DNA of 44,010 nucleotides from Acidobacteriota bacterium (GCA_021846985.1 JAJZVX010000031.1:1-44010); one strand, 5' to 3'. Shown: positions 26,114 to 35,320, counted from the stretch's first letter. The notes: a model not told the origin generated them from the letters alone. Translations and numbers: made by a program.

Positions 26114-26485
26114 ATGCGGCGCGTGATCGCACTCTCGTTGCTGGCGTGGTTCAGCTGGATGCTGATCGTGCCGGTGTTTGCGCCGGACGCGGAGGCCAGC
26201 CTTCCGCCTTGCTGCCGCAGAAACGGCAAGCATCACTGCATGATGCGGATGATGCAGCGCCCCAGCGGCCATGAGCGGCGATTCGGCACGGCGCGCGAGA
26301 AGTGCCCTTACTTTCCGGTGAGCAGTTGCGCTGTTCACTCCCCAAGCTTCCAGACCGCGTGCGGAGAGACGGTTCGCGCCGAGGGCGCGCGGCCCGCGCC
26401 GGTGGCATGGGCGCAGGTGACTCTGCGCCCCGCGTTCTTTTTCCGGAGCCATCCGAAGCGCGGTCCCCCCACACTCCTTGCGTGA
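26114..26485 (+). CDS. Small secreted Cys/His/Met-rich protein, probable copper partner of the downstream receptor
   Basis: A 123-residue protein with signal peptide (VIALSLLAWFSWMLIVPVF) followed by PPCCRRNGKHHCMMRMMQR. This dense run of Cys, His and Met suits Cu(I)/Cu(II) binding. Three further Cys follow (CPYFPVSSC, TAC). It lies 83 bp upstream of a TonB-dependent receptor that carries copper-ligand motifs, so a periplasmic or surface copper-binding role is inferred. I know no named family. The ATG 26114 directly precedes a typical signal peptide; upstream in-frame sequence lacks coding character. Confidence 0.65.
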   Translation: MRRVIALSLLAWFSWMLIVPVFAPDAEASLPPCCRRNGKHHCMMRMMQRPSGHERRFGTAREKCPYFPVSSCAVHSPSFQTACGETVRAEGARPAPVAWAQVTLRPAFFFRSHPKRGPPTLLA

Positions 26486-26568
26486 CAGACGGAAGGGCTT
26501 TGCCGGCGCGGCGGGTGTGTGCCTGCCGGAGGGTAGAGCGCCGTGTTTTTTGCAAGCGAGGAGAAGCG

Positions 26569-29127
26569 ATGAGACGCAAGTGGCATGGGCTTGTGGCGGC
26601 GGCGCTTTGCGCGACCGGGCCGCTGAGCATGATGTTTGCCCAGCAGAAGGCCGGGATGGCGGTTTCGCCCGCTGCTGAAGCAGCTCCGCCGGAGATCCGA
26701 TCCGCCGCGTGCCGCCCGGAAAATCACGCGGCTGGGGATTTGACAGGGACGGTGAAGGATCAGATGGGCGCTCTGATGGCGGCGGTGAAGATCGAAGTCC
26801 GGGATCGTACTCTGGGGAGTCTGCGAACCGGCGTCACCGATGAGCGCGGGATGTTTGCATTCGAGGGCGTGAGCGCCGGCCGCTACGACGTTACGGCGAT
26901 TGCGGCGGGATTCGAGGCGGCGGCAGTCCGCGATGTTCCCGTGGAAGCCTGCCACGCGACGATGCTGCATCTGGTGCTGCAAGTGGCTTCCACGAAAACG
27001 GAGATTACGGTAACGGAAGGCGCGATGGGGGGCTCGGGAGAGGCGCTTGCGGCCCTGACGCCGCAGACCAGCGATACAGCATCTCTTTTCGGAGACGCGC
27101 CGGGAGTGTCTCTGGCTGCCAATGGAGGCGTATCGAGCCTTCCCGCGATTCACGGAATGGGCGATGACCGGGTGAAGATTCTGGTGGATGGGATGACGCT
27201 GGCATCGCATTGCAGCAACCATATGAATCCAGCGCTTTCCTATGTCGATCCGGGAAGCGTGGCGAGGATTGCGACGATTGCCGGCATCACGCCGGTGAGC
27301 AGCGGCGGAGACAGCATTGGGGGCACCTTGACGGTGGACTCGGCCGCTCCGGAGTTTGCGGCGCCGGGCGAGCGCTTTGTCGAGAGCGGCGCAATCACGG
27401 GGTTCCACCGCACCAACGGCGTGGTGAGCGGCGGGGATCTATCCGTATCGGCGGCGAGCCGGCAGTGGAGCGCCTCCTACAACGGGACCTACGTCAACGC
27501 CGCCGACTACAGCGGCGGCGACGGGACGCGCGTGATGTCCACGCTCTACCAGTCCAGAACCTACAACGGCCAAGTGGGCGCGCGGCTGGCGGATCAGACG
27601 CTTGTGCTCAAGATGGGCTATCAGGACATTCCCGCGCAGGCATTTGTGAATGCGCACATGGACATGCTCAAGAATGAGGCGCGGTATGCGAATCTGCATT
27701 ACAGCGCGCGGCCCGGGTGGGGAAGGCTGGAGGCGGTGGCCTTTTACGAGCGCACCGGGCACCTGATGAATCTTCTGGCGGACAAGAAGCTGGTGATGAA
27801 CATGAACATGCCCATGGAGACCAAGGGCGCGAATCTGGGCTATTCGCTTGGCATCGAGATTCCGCTGCGGGGGCGGGATACCCTGAGAGCGGGCACCGAG
27901 TTTCATCGTTTTACGCTGGACGACTGGTGGCCGGCATCCATGGCAATGGTTGGGCCGATGGGACCCAATCCGCTGTGGAACGTGCAGGACGGACGCCGCA
28001 ATCGCTGGGGGACGTATCTGGAGTGGGAGGGCCGGCACGGCGCCGGCTGGACGGAGCTGCTGGGAGTGCGCAGCGACATTGTGCTTATGGATACGGGCAA
28101 CGTGCAGGGCTATAACATGGCGCCCACGCAGACGGGCAGCGCGGCATATTATGCGGATGCCACGGCCTTCAACTCCGTGCGCCACGGCCGCCGGGACAAC
28201 AACGTGGATGGGACGGCGCTAGGCCGCTATCAACGGGATGCAGCCCATTCGTTCGAGTTTGGGTACGCGCGCAAGACGCGCTCTCCGAACCTGTACGAGC
28301 GCTATCTCTGGGTGAAGCAGAGCGCGATGTCGGTAGACATGAACGGCTGGTTCGGCGACCTGAACGGATACACGGGCAACCTGGATCTGCGGCCGGAGAT
28401 TGCCAACACGGTGAGCGCTTCGGGGTCGCTGCAGGATGAGGGGCAGGCGCGCTGGCAACTGAAGGTTACGCCCTATCTGACGTACGTGCAGGATTTCATC
28501 GACGTGAGCCGCTGCCCGCCCAGCGAAAACGGTTTGGGCAACGGCTGCACGCAGGCGCGCTTCGATGCGACCGCGGCCACGCTGGCCACCACGCCGTATG
28601 TGACGCTGCAATTCGGCAACTATGGCGCCAGAATTGTTGGCGTGGACGGACAGGCGCGCGTTGCGCTGGGCGGCGCAACGCGGGCGGGAGCCTTTTCGCT
28701 GGCCGGGACGCTGAGTTATCTGCACGGGAGAAACACCGCCCCGGAGGCGCCCGGCTCACCCGGGCAGCAGCCTCTTTATCACATGATGCCGCTGCATGGG
28801 ACGCTGACGCTGGAACATGCGCTGGGGAACTGGTCCAACGCGTTTGCGCTGCAAGCAGTGGACGCCAGGAGAGATCTGCAGGGCGTTCGCCTGGAACTGC
28901 GCTCGCCGGGCTATATGCTTGCCAGTCTGCGCACCAGTTATCAGCGGCGCATCGCCGACCCGCTCGGTCTGCGCTTCGATGCCGGCATCGACAATCTAGC
29001 GGGGAGAGACTACATTCTGCCGCTGGGCGGCCGGTACTATGGGCCGACGATGGCGGCCATCAAGGCGGGGGCGCAGGTGCCCGGGATGGGGAGATCGTTC
29101 TATGGCGGGCTGACGGTGCAGTTCTGA
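26569..29127 (+). CDS. TonB-dependent receptor, OprC/NosA-like copper type
   Basis: An 852-residue outer-membrane receptor. After a signal peptide, residues ~60-150 form a CarboxypepD_reg-like domain (GTVKDQMGALMAAVKIEV, GMFAFEGVSAGRYDVTAIAAGFEA). Then come a plug (~170-290; MGDDRVKILVDGMTLASHCSNHMNPALSYVDP) and a 22-strand-type barrel ending VQF. Cys215-x3-Met219 in the plug and His398-x-Met400 in the barrel reproduce the CxxxM...HxM copper site described for P. aeruginosa OprC, with nearly the same separation (183 residues versus 180 as I recall it). An HMDM at 363-366 adds ligands. AGGAG lies 5 bp before ATG 26569. It should import copper using TonB energy. Confidence 0.88.
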   Translation: MRRKWHGLVAAALCATGPLSMMFAQQKAGMAVSPAAEAAPPEIRSAACRPENHAAGDLTGTVKDQMGALMAAVKIEVRDRTLGSLRTGVTDERGMFAFEGVSAGRYDVTAIAAGFEAAAVRDVPVEACHATMLHLVLQVASTKTEITVTEGAMGGSGEALAALTPQTSDTASLFGDAPGVSLAANGGVSSLPAIHGMGDDRVKILVDGMTLASHCSNHMNPALSYVDPGSVARIATIAGITPVSSGGDSIGGTLTVDSAAPEFAAPGERFVESGAITGFHRTNGVVSGGDLSVSAASRQWSASYNGTYVNAADYSGGDGTRVMSTLYQSRTYNGQVGARLADQTLVLKMGYQDIPAQAFVNAHMDMLKNEARYANLHYSARPGWGRLEAVAFYERTGHLMNLLADKKLVMNMNMPMETKGANLGYSLGIEIPLRGRDTLRAGTEFHRFTLDDWWPASMAMVGPMGPNPLWNVQDGRRNRWGTYLEWEGRHGAGWTELLGVRSDIVLMDTGNVQGYNMAPTQTGSAAYYADATAFNSVRHGRRDNNVDGTALGRYQRDAAHSFEFGYARKTRSPNLYERYLWVKQSAMSVDMNGWFGDLNGYTGNLDLRPEIANTVSASGSLQDEGQARWQLKVTPYLTYVQDFIDVSRCPPSENGLGNGCTQARFDATAATLATTPYVTLQFGNYGARIVGVDGQARVALGGATRAGAFSLAGTLSYLHGRNTAPEAPGSPGQQPLYHMMPLHGTLTLEHALGNWSNAFALQAVDARRDLQGVRLELRSPGYMLASLRTSYQRRIADPLGLRFDAGIDNLAGRDYILPLGGRYYGPTMAAIKAGAQVPGMGRSFYGGLTVQF

Positions 29128-29560
29128 GGGAAGGGCAGGCGCCCTGGAGACGGCTTTTCTGTACTCGCGCCGACGCAGCGGCGGAAAACCGGGGAAAGCC
29201 ATCCCCGGGAGCGAGCTGCGATGCTTACCTGCCAGGGTGGAGGCTGGCCTGCTCTGGCGGGTTCTGCAGGTTGAGAATACGGAGATGTTCAAGGGCGATT
29301 CTGGGATATTTTGAGCGAATCGAGGCTGGTGGGCAGGTGTTTGGGTGCGAGGAGGCGCCATGCTTCGGACGCCTGGCGCGGAGGCAAAACTCATACCCCG
29401 GGGAAAGCGCCGCCGCAATGGGGAAGGCAATCAGGCGAGGATTGTGCATGAGCCGCATCCTCGAATTGGAGGCGAGTGTAGCATGGCATCCGTCAAGGCA
29501 AAGCCAGCAGAAGCGCCGGCGCGAAGGCTGCCCGTTCGATGCATTGCGCACGAAGATATG
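29128..29560. other. 433-bp convergent intergenic region
   Basis: It lies between the copper receptor and the PadR-type regulator, both ending here. I see no convincing gene, terminator with T-run, or riboswitch. A cobalamin riboswitch was considered and not supported. Confidence 0.4.
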
Positions 29561-29980
29561 TCATGCGGTGGGGGATTTAGCGGAAGAGGCGCCGGCAAGG
29601 TCCCTGCGCGTTTCCCTGACGAAGGCCTTCATGGATTTTGACAAGTTATCGAGGACCACGGCCCATTCTTCAAGGTGCTCCTCGCCCTTTCTGGTGAGCC
29701 GGTAGACCCGGCGCGCCGGGCCTCCCTGGTTGGTCTCCCAGGTGGATTTCACGTTGCCGTTCAACTCCAACTGGCGGAGGGTGCGATAGAGGGCGGCTTT
29801 GTCGATTTCGGCGTCGGTGAGGGCGTGTTTCGGCATTTCGGAGCAGAGATCGTAACCGCAGGAGCGGCCCCTGGTCTGCAATAGATGGAGCACGACCGGT
29901 TCGATGAACCGGTAGAGGTTTCCCATGCCGCAGGAGCACGGCTGATCCTTGCCATGGCGTGAGCACATTTTTCGAGGCAT
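29561..29980 (-). CDS. PadR-family regulator with Cys-rich N-terminus
   Basis: A 139-residue DNA-binding protein. The N-terminus MPRKMCSRHGKDQPCSCGMGNLYR contains three Cys and a His before the PadR winged helix (FIEPVVLHLLQTRGRSCGYDL, ALYRTLRQLELNGNVKSTWE, GPARRVYRLTRKGEEHL). The C-terminal helix is for dimerisation. The Cys cluster (C-x9-C-x-C) plus Cys in GRSCGYDLC suggests metal or thiol sensing, which is unusual for classic phenolic-acid PadR. Start ATG 29980 has GGGAG 7 bp upstream. It is divergent from the CoA-disulfide-reductase/rhodanese gene, with an inverted repeat between them that may be its operator. Confidence 0.85.
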   Translation of the reverse strand: MPRKMCSRHGKDQPCSCGMGNLYRFIEPVVLHLLQTRGRSCGYDLCSEMPKHALTDAEIDKAALYRTLRQLELNGNVKSTWETNQGGPARRVYRLTRKGEEHLEEWAVVLDNLSKSMKAFVRETRRDLAGASSAKSPTA

Positions 29981-30049
29981 TCCAGATCTCCCCAAGAAGT
30001 GGATTTAGGCACGCTCAGCCTGTTGTCCTATCATATGGTGCAAATAGAT

Positions 30050-30070
30050 GTGAAATACAGATATTTTCAC
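30050..30070. promoter_or_regulatory. Inverted repeat, candidate operator
   Basis: GTGAAA (30050-30055), nine bases, TTTCAC (30065-30070): perfect 6-bp arms in the divergent PadR/oxidoreductase promoter region. PadR proteins bind palindromes of similar size; assignment to this PadR is inference. Confidence 0.4.
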
Positions 30071-30254
30071 CGCGGAGCATGGATGCGCCGGAAGTCCGTG
30101 GATACAATACAGGAAGAGCTTTCATGGAACGGCGCGAGACTGCATGGTTCGCGCGTCCGCTGCCGGCCTAGCGGGCCGGGCACGCAAGGCGCCAGGCCCG
30201 CTGCGATGCATCCGCGGCTGCGAACGAAAGCGCCAATGAGACAAGCGAGGAAGG

Positions 30255-31934
30255 ATGAGCGGCAGAAACATTGTCATTGTGGGTGGAGTGGCGGGGGGCG
30301 CAACCTGCGCGGCGCGCCTGCGCAGACTGGATGAAAACGCCAGGATTCTGGTGCTGGACCGGGGGCCGCATGTTTCCTTTGCCAATTGCGGGCTGCCCTA
30401 CTATGTGGGGAATGTGATCCGCGACGAAGCCAAGCTGTTGCTGGCCTCTCCGGCGTTGTTCAAGGAGCGATTCCATATCGAAGCACGGACCGGGCATGAG
30501 GCCGTAGCCATCAACCGTGAGCAGCGCACCCTAACGGTGCGGGACGTGAACACGGGAGACGAATACACCGAGTCTTATGACGCGCTTGTGCTATCGCCCG
30601 GGGCCGCGCCGATTCGCCCGTCCTGGCCGGGCATCGATCTGCCTGGGATTTTTACGCTGCGCAACATTCCCGACAGCCGCGAGATTCGCGCCTGGATCGA
30701 GGCGCGGAAGCCGGGCAAGGCGGTGATTGTGGGCGCGGGCTTTATCGGGCTGGAGATGGCCGAGAACCTGCGCCACCGCGGGATCAAGGTGACGGTGATC
30801 GAGATGGCCAGCCAGGTGATGCCTCCGCTCGATCCGGAGATGGCCGAGTATGCGCGGCAGCGCCTGGAGGCGCAGGAAGTGAAGCTGGTGCTGGGCGACG
30901 GCGTGGCGGGTTTTGCGGCGGCGGACGACTCCGGAATTACGGTGAAGACGCAGAGCGGAGCCACGTTTCAGGCGGAGTTGGTGGTGCTGGCGATCGGCGT
31001 GCGGCCGGAGACGCAACTGGCGCGCGCCGCCGGCCTGGCCCTGGGCGAGCGGGGCGGCATTCGCGTGAACGAACAGATGCGCACCAGCGATCCGCACATC
31101 TGGGCGATTGGGGACGCCGTGGAGGTGAAGAACATCCTGACCGGGCAATGGGAGCTGATTCCGCTGGCGGGACCGGCGAACCGGCAGGGACGGGTGGCGG
31201 CAGACGCAATCTGCGGCCGCGCGACGCGTTTTCGCGGTGTGCAGGCCACGGCGGTTTGTGGATTCTTGGGGCTGACAGTGGCCATGACGGGCGCCACGGA
31301 GAAGGCGCTGCTCCGTGCCGGAAAATCTGACTTTGCCAGCATCTATCTGCATCCCGGACACCATGTGGGCTACTATCCCGGAGCGCATGCCATTCATATG
31401 AAGCTGTTGTTCCGCACCTCCGACGGGCGCGTGCTGGGGGCGCAGGCGGTTGGCGGTGAAATGGGAGTGGAACGCCGCATCGACGTGCTGGCCCAGGCGA
31501 TACAGATGAAGGCCACCGTCTTTGACCTGGAAGAGGCGGAGCTTTGTTATGCGCCGCAATATGGAAGCGCCAAAGATCCGGTGAATTTTGCCGGCATGAT
31601 CGCTGCCAATGTTCTGCGGGGCGATGTGGAGTTGGCGTCCTGGGGCGACCTGGACACCACTCCCGCCATGATTCTGGATGTGCGCGAGCCGCACGAATTC
31701 GGCGCGGGGTCCATGCAGGGGTCGGTGAATATTCCGCTGAGCAAGCTGCGCGAACAGATCGGCAAGCTGCCGCATGAGCGGGAGATATGGGTGACCTGCG
31801 GGGTAGGGCAGCGGGCCTACTATGCCTGCCGCATCCTGACGCAGCATGGCCTGCAGGCGCGCAATCTTTCCGGCGGGTACGGCACGTTCCAGGTTCGCTA
31901 TCCGGACCGGGTGAAGCGCCCAAGGGCAAAGTAA
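30255..31934 (+). CDS. CoA-disulfide reductase-like FAD oxidoreductase fused to rhodanese domain
   Basis: A 559-residue flavoenzyme. The FAD-binding motif VGGVAGGATCAARLRR is at residues ~9-24. The redox-active single cysteine Cys45 lies in SFANCGLPYYVG, typical of CoA-disulfide/persulfide reductases and NADH oxidases. The NAD(P)H motif AVIVGAGFIGLEMAENL follows, then TSDPHIWAIGDAVE and the dimerisation domain. A rhodanese domain (~465-550) ends the protein with active Cys in VTCGVGQRAYYA. Such fusions reduce CoA-disulfide or CoA-persulfide and handle sulfane sulfur. AGGAAGG sits just before the ATG. It is divergent from a Cys-rich PadR gene and followed after 45 bp by a thioesterase, consistent with a CoA/thiol operon. 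Confidence 0.92.
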   Translation: MSGRNIVIVGGVAGGATCAARLRRLDENARILVLDRGPHVSFANCGLPYYVGNVIRDEAKLLLASPALFKERFHIEARTGHEAVAINREQRTLTVRDVNTGDEYTESYDALVLSPGAAPIRPSWPGIDLPGIFTLRNIPDSREIRAWIEARKPGKAVIVGAGFIGLEMAENLRHRGIKVTVIEMASQVMPPLDPEMAEYARQRLEAQEVKLVLGDGVAGFAAADDSGITVKTQSGATFQAELVVLAIGVRPETQLARAAGLALGERGGIRVNEQMRTSDPHIWAIGDAVEVKNILTGQWELIPLAGPANRQGRVAADAICGRATRFRGVQATAVCGFLGLTVAMTGATEKALLRAGKSDFASIYLHPGHHVGYYPGAHAIHMKLLFRTSDGRVLGAQAVGGEMGVERRIDVLAQAIQMKATVFDLEEAELCYAPQYGSAKDPVNFAGMIAANVLRGDVELASWGDLDTTPAMILDVREPHEFGAGSMQGSVNIPLSKLREQIGKLPHEREIWVTCGVGQRAYYACRILTQHGLQARNLSGGYGTFQVRYPDRVKRPRAK

Positions 31935-31979
31935 CGGATCGACAGCGGCAGCGGTAATCGCCGTTTCCCAGGGGGCCTT

Positions 31980-32414
31980 ATGCAAACAGGAACAGGGAAA
32001 AGCCAGCGGCGCGGTGCAGCGGGCTCTCTCTCATCTTCACGCTGCTTTGCTTGCAGCCCGGTCAATGAGCGCGGATTGCATCTGCAATACGAACGGGACG
32101 AGAAAGGCGCCATGGAGGCGGCGTGGATTCCCGACGCCGACCTGGAAGGCTTTGAGGGCATTGTGCACGGCGGCATTGTGAGCACGGTTCTGGACGAATC
32201 GATGGCCCAGGCGGTATCCGCATCCGGAATCGACGCGCTGACCGCGGAGCTGCGCGTGCGCTTTCGCCAACAGGTGTCTTCCGGCCAGCCGCTCCACCTC
32301 AAAGGATGGATCGAGCAGCGGAATAAGCGCATGATTCATGCCCAGGCATTGCTTACGGATGCCCATGGCGTTGAGCTTGCTCATGCCTGGTCGATTTTTC
32401 TCGAACTTCGGTAG
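31980..32414 (+). CDS. Hotdog-fold thioesterase (PaaI/4HBT-like)
   Basis: A 144-residue single hotdog domain. Characteristic pieces are CFACSPVNERGLHLQY, the helix motif GIVHGGIVSTVLDESMAQAV (His-Gly-Gly plus Glu, as in PaaI-type thioesterases) and the strands LRVRFRQQVSSGQPLHLKG. It should hydrolyse an acyl-CoA. AGGGGGCC lies just upstream of the ATG, 45 bp after the CoA-disulfide-reductase stop, so the two are probably one operon concerned with CoA thiols. The acyl substrate is unknown. Two Cys near the N-terminus are typical of this subgroup rather than catalytic. Confidence 0.88.
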   Translation: MQTGTGKSQRRGAAGSLSSSRCFACSPVNERGLHLQYERDEKGAMEAAWIPDADLEGFEGIVHGGIVSTVLDESMAQAVSASGIDALTAELRVRFRQQVSSGQPLHLKGWIEQRNKRMIHAQALLTDAHGVELAHAWSIFLELR

Positions 32415-32669
32415 GAGCATCTGGCTGCGGCGGCGGTTCCGCGGAACCGCGAATGAGGCCGCGGGACAAGAGCAGGGCAGGGTGAGACCGGGCTCCGGCC
32501 TCCAGCGTGCGGCTTCCGGGCTGAGCGCAGGATCTTTCGAGGTCAAACGGACGCAGGATTCAGGGCGCCGGAGAGGCTTGCTTTTCTGTGCCGGCGCGCG
32601 GCCAGGACGGACGGAATTCCCGCGCACGGCCGGCCATTCTTCCGGCTGCGCCTGTGAGAAAATCAGAGT

Positions 32670-33734
32670 TTGCCAAACCTGTCTCACTTTCGCCTGCTTG
32701 TGGTCCGCCTGGGCGCCATGGGCGATATTCTCCACGCCCTGCCGGCCGTGACGGCGCTGCGCCAGGCTCATCCCCAATGGATCATCGACTGGGTTGTCGA
32801 TCCCCGCTGGCTCCCGCTGCTGGCGGCCGAGCCCAATCCGGAGACGCCTGCCGCGCACCAGCCGCTTGTCGATCACATCCACCTTGCGCCCACGCGCCAT
32901 TGGCGCCGCACGCCGTTGAGCCGGGCCACGTTCCAGCAGATCGCGGCGCTTCGCCGCGATCTGCGCGACGCGGGTTACCACGCGGTTCTCGATCTGCAGG
33001 GCGCCATTCGCTCTGCCGTGGTGGCGCGCTTTGCCGCCAGTGCGCGCGTGATCGGCGAAGCCGAACCCCGCGAGCGCCCGGCGCGTTTCTTTTTTACGGA
33101 AACTGTAATGACGCGGGGCATGCACGTGATCGAGCAGGATATGGAACTCGCCTCAGCCGTTGCCGGGGACGAACTGCAGCCCATGCCGCCTTTGCTGCCG
33201 CTCGATCCTGCCGCGGAAGCCTGGGCCGATGCGCTGCTTCCGCCCTCCAGTCCGCCGGCCGTGCTCATCAACCCCGGCGCCGGGTGGGGCGCCAAGCGCT
33301 GGCCGGTGGAGCGCTATGCCCAGGTGGCCGCGGCGCTGGTCGATCGAGGGCTGCGCGTATTTGCCAATGCCGGCCCTGGCGAGGAGCGGCTCGCCGCGGC
33401 AATCGAGGCCGGCACGGGCGGAGCCGCCACGCCGCTGGCCTGCACGCTGGCCGAGCTGATTGCCCTTACCCGGCGCATCCGTCTTGCCATTGCCGGCGAC
33501 ACGGGGCCGCTGCATCTTGCCTGTACGCTGGGGCGTCCTGTGGTGGGCATCTACGGGCCCACCGATCCCAGCCGCAACGGTCCGTTTGGCGTGCCGTTTC
33601 GCGTTCTTCGCAGTCCGCTCAGCCGCCGCGACCACGCCCGCCACGCCGCGCCCGAAGCCGGCCTGCTTACCATTCAGCCTGCGGACGTGCTGTACGCCGC
33701 CGACGAACTCCTCGCACCGGAGCTGGCCCGATGA
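32670..33734 (+). CDS. Glycosyltransferase family 9, heptosyltransferase-like
   Basis: A 354-residue GT-B glycosyltransferase of the LPS heptosyltransferase type. It begins FRLLVVRLGAMGDILHALPAV, the N-terminal GT9 signature. The C-terminal domain has INPGAGWGAKRWPVERYA, IAGDTGPLHLACTLGRPVVGIYGPTDPSRNGP, the nucleotide-sugar site. It would add heptose (or a related sugar) to lipid A-core on the cytoplasmic face. No ATG fits the N-terminus; TTG at 32670 is the most plausible start. The stop overlaps the next start (ATGA at 33731-33734), so translation of the methyltransferase is coupled. Confidence 0.88.
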   Translation: MPNLSHFRLLVVRLGAMGDILHALPAVTALRQAHPQWIIDWVVDPRWLPLLAAEPNPETPAAHQPLVDHIHLAPTRHWRRTPLSRATFQQIAALRRDLRDAGYHAVLDLQGAIRSAVVARFAASARVIGEAEPRERPARFFFTETVMTRGMHVIEQDMELASAVAGDELQPMPPLLPLDPAAEAWADALLPPSSPPAVLINPGAGWGAKRWPVERYAQVAAALVDRGLRVFANAGPGEERLAAAIEAGTGGAATPLACTLAELIALTRRIRLAIAGDTGPLHLACTLGRPVVGIYGPTDPSRNGPFGVPFRVLRSPLSRRDHARHAAPEAGLLTIQPADVLYAADELLAPELAR

Positions 33735-34354
33735 CTTCGCCTGCCGCTTCTTCAAGATTCCGGCCCATGCAGGGTTGGGAACGCATGGCGCGCCGCATGC
33801 GCGTGCCCCTCGGCTTTTTCACCGCCGCCGTGTATCTGTTTGAGCTTGGGCGGCGCCCGCCGCTGCCCGCCGCCGTGGCCGCCAGTCTGCTGCTGGTTCT
33901 GCCCGGGCTTTGGCTGCGCGCCTACGCCTCAGGCTACGTGAAGAAGAACCAGGAGCTGGCCCAGACCGGGCCGTATGCGTATACGCGCAATCCGCTCTAT
34001 CTGGGCTCGATGCTGATGGCCGCGGGCTTTGCCGTGGCGCTTCTGAGCTGGCCGCTGGCGCTGATGCTCGCCGCGGGCTTTGCCGTCATCTACATCCCCG
34101 TGATTGCCTCGGAAGAGCGCTTTCTCCGCTCCGCGTTTCCTGAGTTCGACGACTACTGCCGGCGCGTTCCCCGGCTGCTTCCGCGCCTGCTTGCCAAGGC
34201 CGATTCAAGGAGGGAAAGCGCGCGGGGCGCCTTCGCGTTCTCGCTCTATCTCCAGCATCGCGAGTACAATGCAAGTATAGGAGCTGCGCTGCTGTATCTC
34301 TGCCTGCTCTGGCTGCGGCCTCTCCTCGCCACACACTTCCAAGGGCTGCGGTGA
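33731..34354 (+). CDS. ICMT/PEMT-family membrane methyltransferase
   Basis: A 207-residue membrane protein with about four hydrophobic segments. It has the family core GPYAYTRNPLYLGSMLMAAGF (~85-105) and VIASEERFLRSAFPEFDDYCRRVPRLLP (~140-167), the SAM-binding and catalytic region of isoprenylcysteine carboxyl methyltransferase-like and phospholipid N-methyltransferase proteins. The substrate in bacteria is usually unknown, often a lipid. Its ATG overlaps the stop of the heptosyltransferase gene, suggesting an envelope-lipid operon. The DUF3108 gene begins at or shortly after its stop. Confidence 0.87.
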   Translation: MTSPAASSRFRPMQGWERMARRMRVPLGFFTAAVYLFELGRRPPLPAAVAASLLLVLPGLWLRAYASGYVKKNQELAQTGPYAYTRNPLYLGSMLMAAGFAVALLSWPLALMLAAGFAVIYIPVIASEERFLRSAFPEFDDYCRRVPRLLPRLLAKADSRRESARGAFAFSLYLQHREYNASIGAALLYLCLLWLRPLLATHFQGLR

Positions 34355-34410
34355 GCGGTTTGTGTTCCCGCACGGGTTCATCGTCAAGGAGTCATTTTTC
34401 TACAGTGAAG

Positions 34411-35175
34411 ATGCGCACACTGGCAGCCATTGTTCTCTGCGCCGTTCCTCTGGCCTGTTGGGCGCAGGGCGGGCAGATGCCTTCTCTTGCGCCGCCGCGC
34501 GCCGGCTTTGCCTTTCCGCAGCACCAGACGCTCACCTACTCGGTGGACTGGCGCGTGTTTCCCACTGGCACGGCCACGGTTCACTTTGAGGCCGCCGGCG
34601 GGCGCGAACGCATTACCGCCAGCGCCGAAACCGTAGGCGCCATCAATCTTCTTTTCCATGTCTCGGACCATTTCCAGTCCAACGTGGACCGCAACACCGG
34701 CTGTTCGTACGAGTTCGACAAGCAGACCGTCGAAGGCCGCCGCCAGGTGAACTCGACGCTGCGCCTCGACTACGGCGCCGGCAAGTCGGTGCTGGATCAA
34801 AAGAATGTGGTGAAAGGGCAGACGAAGCACGTGGAGTCGTCCATCCCCGGTTGCCTGTCAGACCTGCTCTCCGGAATTTTCTATGCCGCATCGCAGCCCC
34901 TGATGCTCGGCCGCACTTTTCCTCTTCCTGTGGTGGATGCCATGCACCCGGTGCTTGTGACCATGAAGGTGGAGGGCCGCGAACAGATCCGCACGCCGCT
35001 CGGCACCTTCAAGACTATCCGCGTGCAGCCCACGGCCGACGCCGGCGTGGTGAAGAATCGCGGCGCGATCTGGATATGGTACACCGATGACGATCGCCAT
35101 CTCCCCGTCCAGATGCGCGCGCGGCTTTTCTGGGGCACCATTACGTTCCGTCTGACGGGCGACGAATCGAAATAG
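34411..35175 (+). CDS. Secreted DUF3108 protein
   Basis: A 254-residue exported protein. The signal peptide MRTLAAIVLCAVPLACWAQ leads to a DUF3108 domain (beta-rich; LTYSVDWRVFPTGTATVHFE, TFKTIRVQP, IWIWYTDDDRHLPVQMRARLFWGTITFRL). DUF3108 proteins are periplasmic or outer-envelope and of unknown activity; similarity to lipid-binding LolA-like folds has been noted for such beta-sheets, but this is not visible here. An alternative GTG start at 34351 overlaps the upstream stop (GTGA) and has AAGGG upstream; it would add 20 residues before the signal peptide. Either way, the gene is coupled to the GT9/methyltransferase pair. Confidence 0.82.
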   Translation: MRTLAAIVLCAVPLACWAQGGQMPSLAPPRAGFAFPQHQTLTYSVDWRVFPTGTATVHFEAAGGRERITASAETVGAINLLFHVSDHFQSNVDRNTGCSYEFDKQTVEGRRQVNSTLRLDYGAGKSVLDQKNVVKGQTKHVESSIPGCLSDLLSGIFYAASQPLMLGRTFPLPVVDAMHPVLVTMKVEGREQIRTPLGTFKTIRVQPTADAGVVKNRGAIWIWYTDDDRHLPVQMRARLFWGTITFRLTGDESK

Positions 35176-35278
35176 GCTTTCGTTTCAGAGCATTGGGCAG
35201 GGCGCGCGGCGGGGCTATTGCCGCTTTGCCGCAGCGCTTCCCGGGCGCTTCCCCGGCGCATCCGTACAATAGACATGG

Positions 35279-35293
35279 ATGGTGTTTACCGAA
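35279..35293 (+). repeat. Left attachment repeat (attL) of integrative element
   Basis: ATGGTGTTTACCGAA is identical to the first five codons of mnmG at 38570-38584. The 15-bp direct repeat bounds a 3.29-kb segment with a tyrosine integrase. Bases flanking the two copies differ. The original mnmG upstream region therefore lies to the left of this copy. Confidence 0.8.
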
Positions 35294-35320
35294 AAGCAAG
35301 GGGTTATGTGTGCGGCGTCC

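Noticed and set aside
29128..29560. Possible cobalamin riboswitch near a TonB-dependent receptor
   Set aside because: The region is downstream of the receptor, and no conserved box or core could be aligned.
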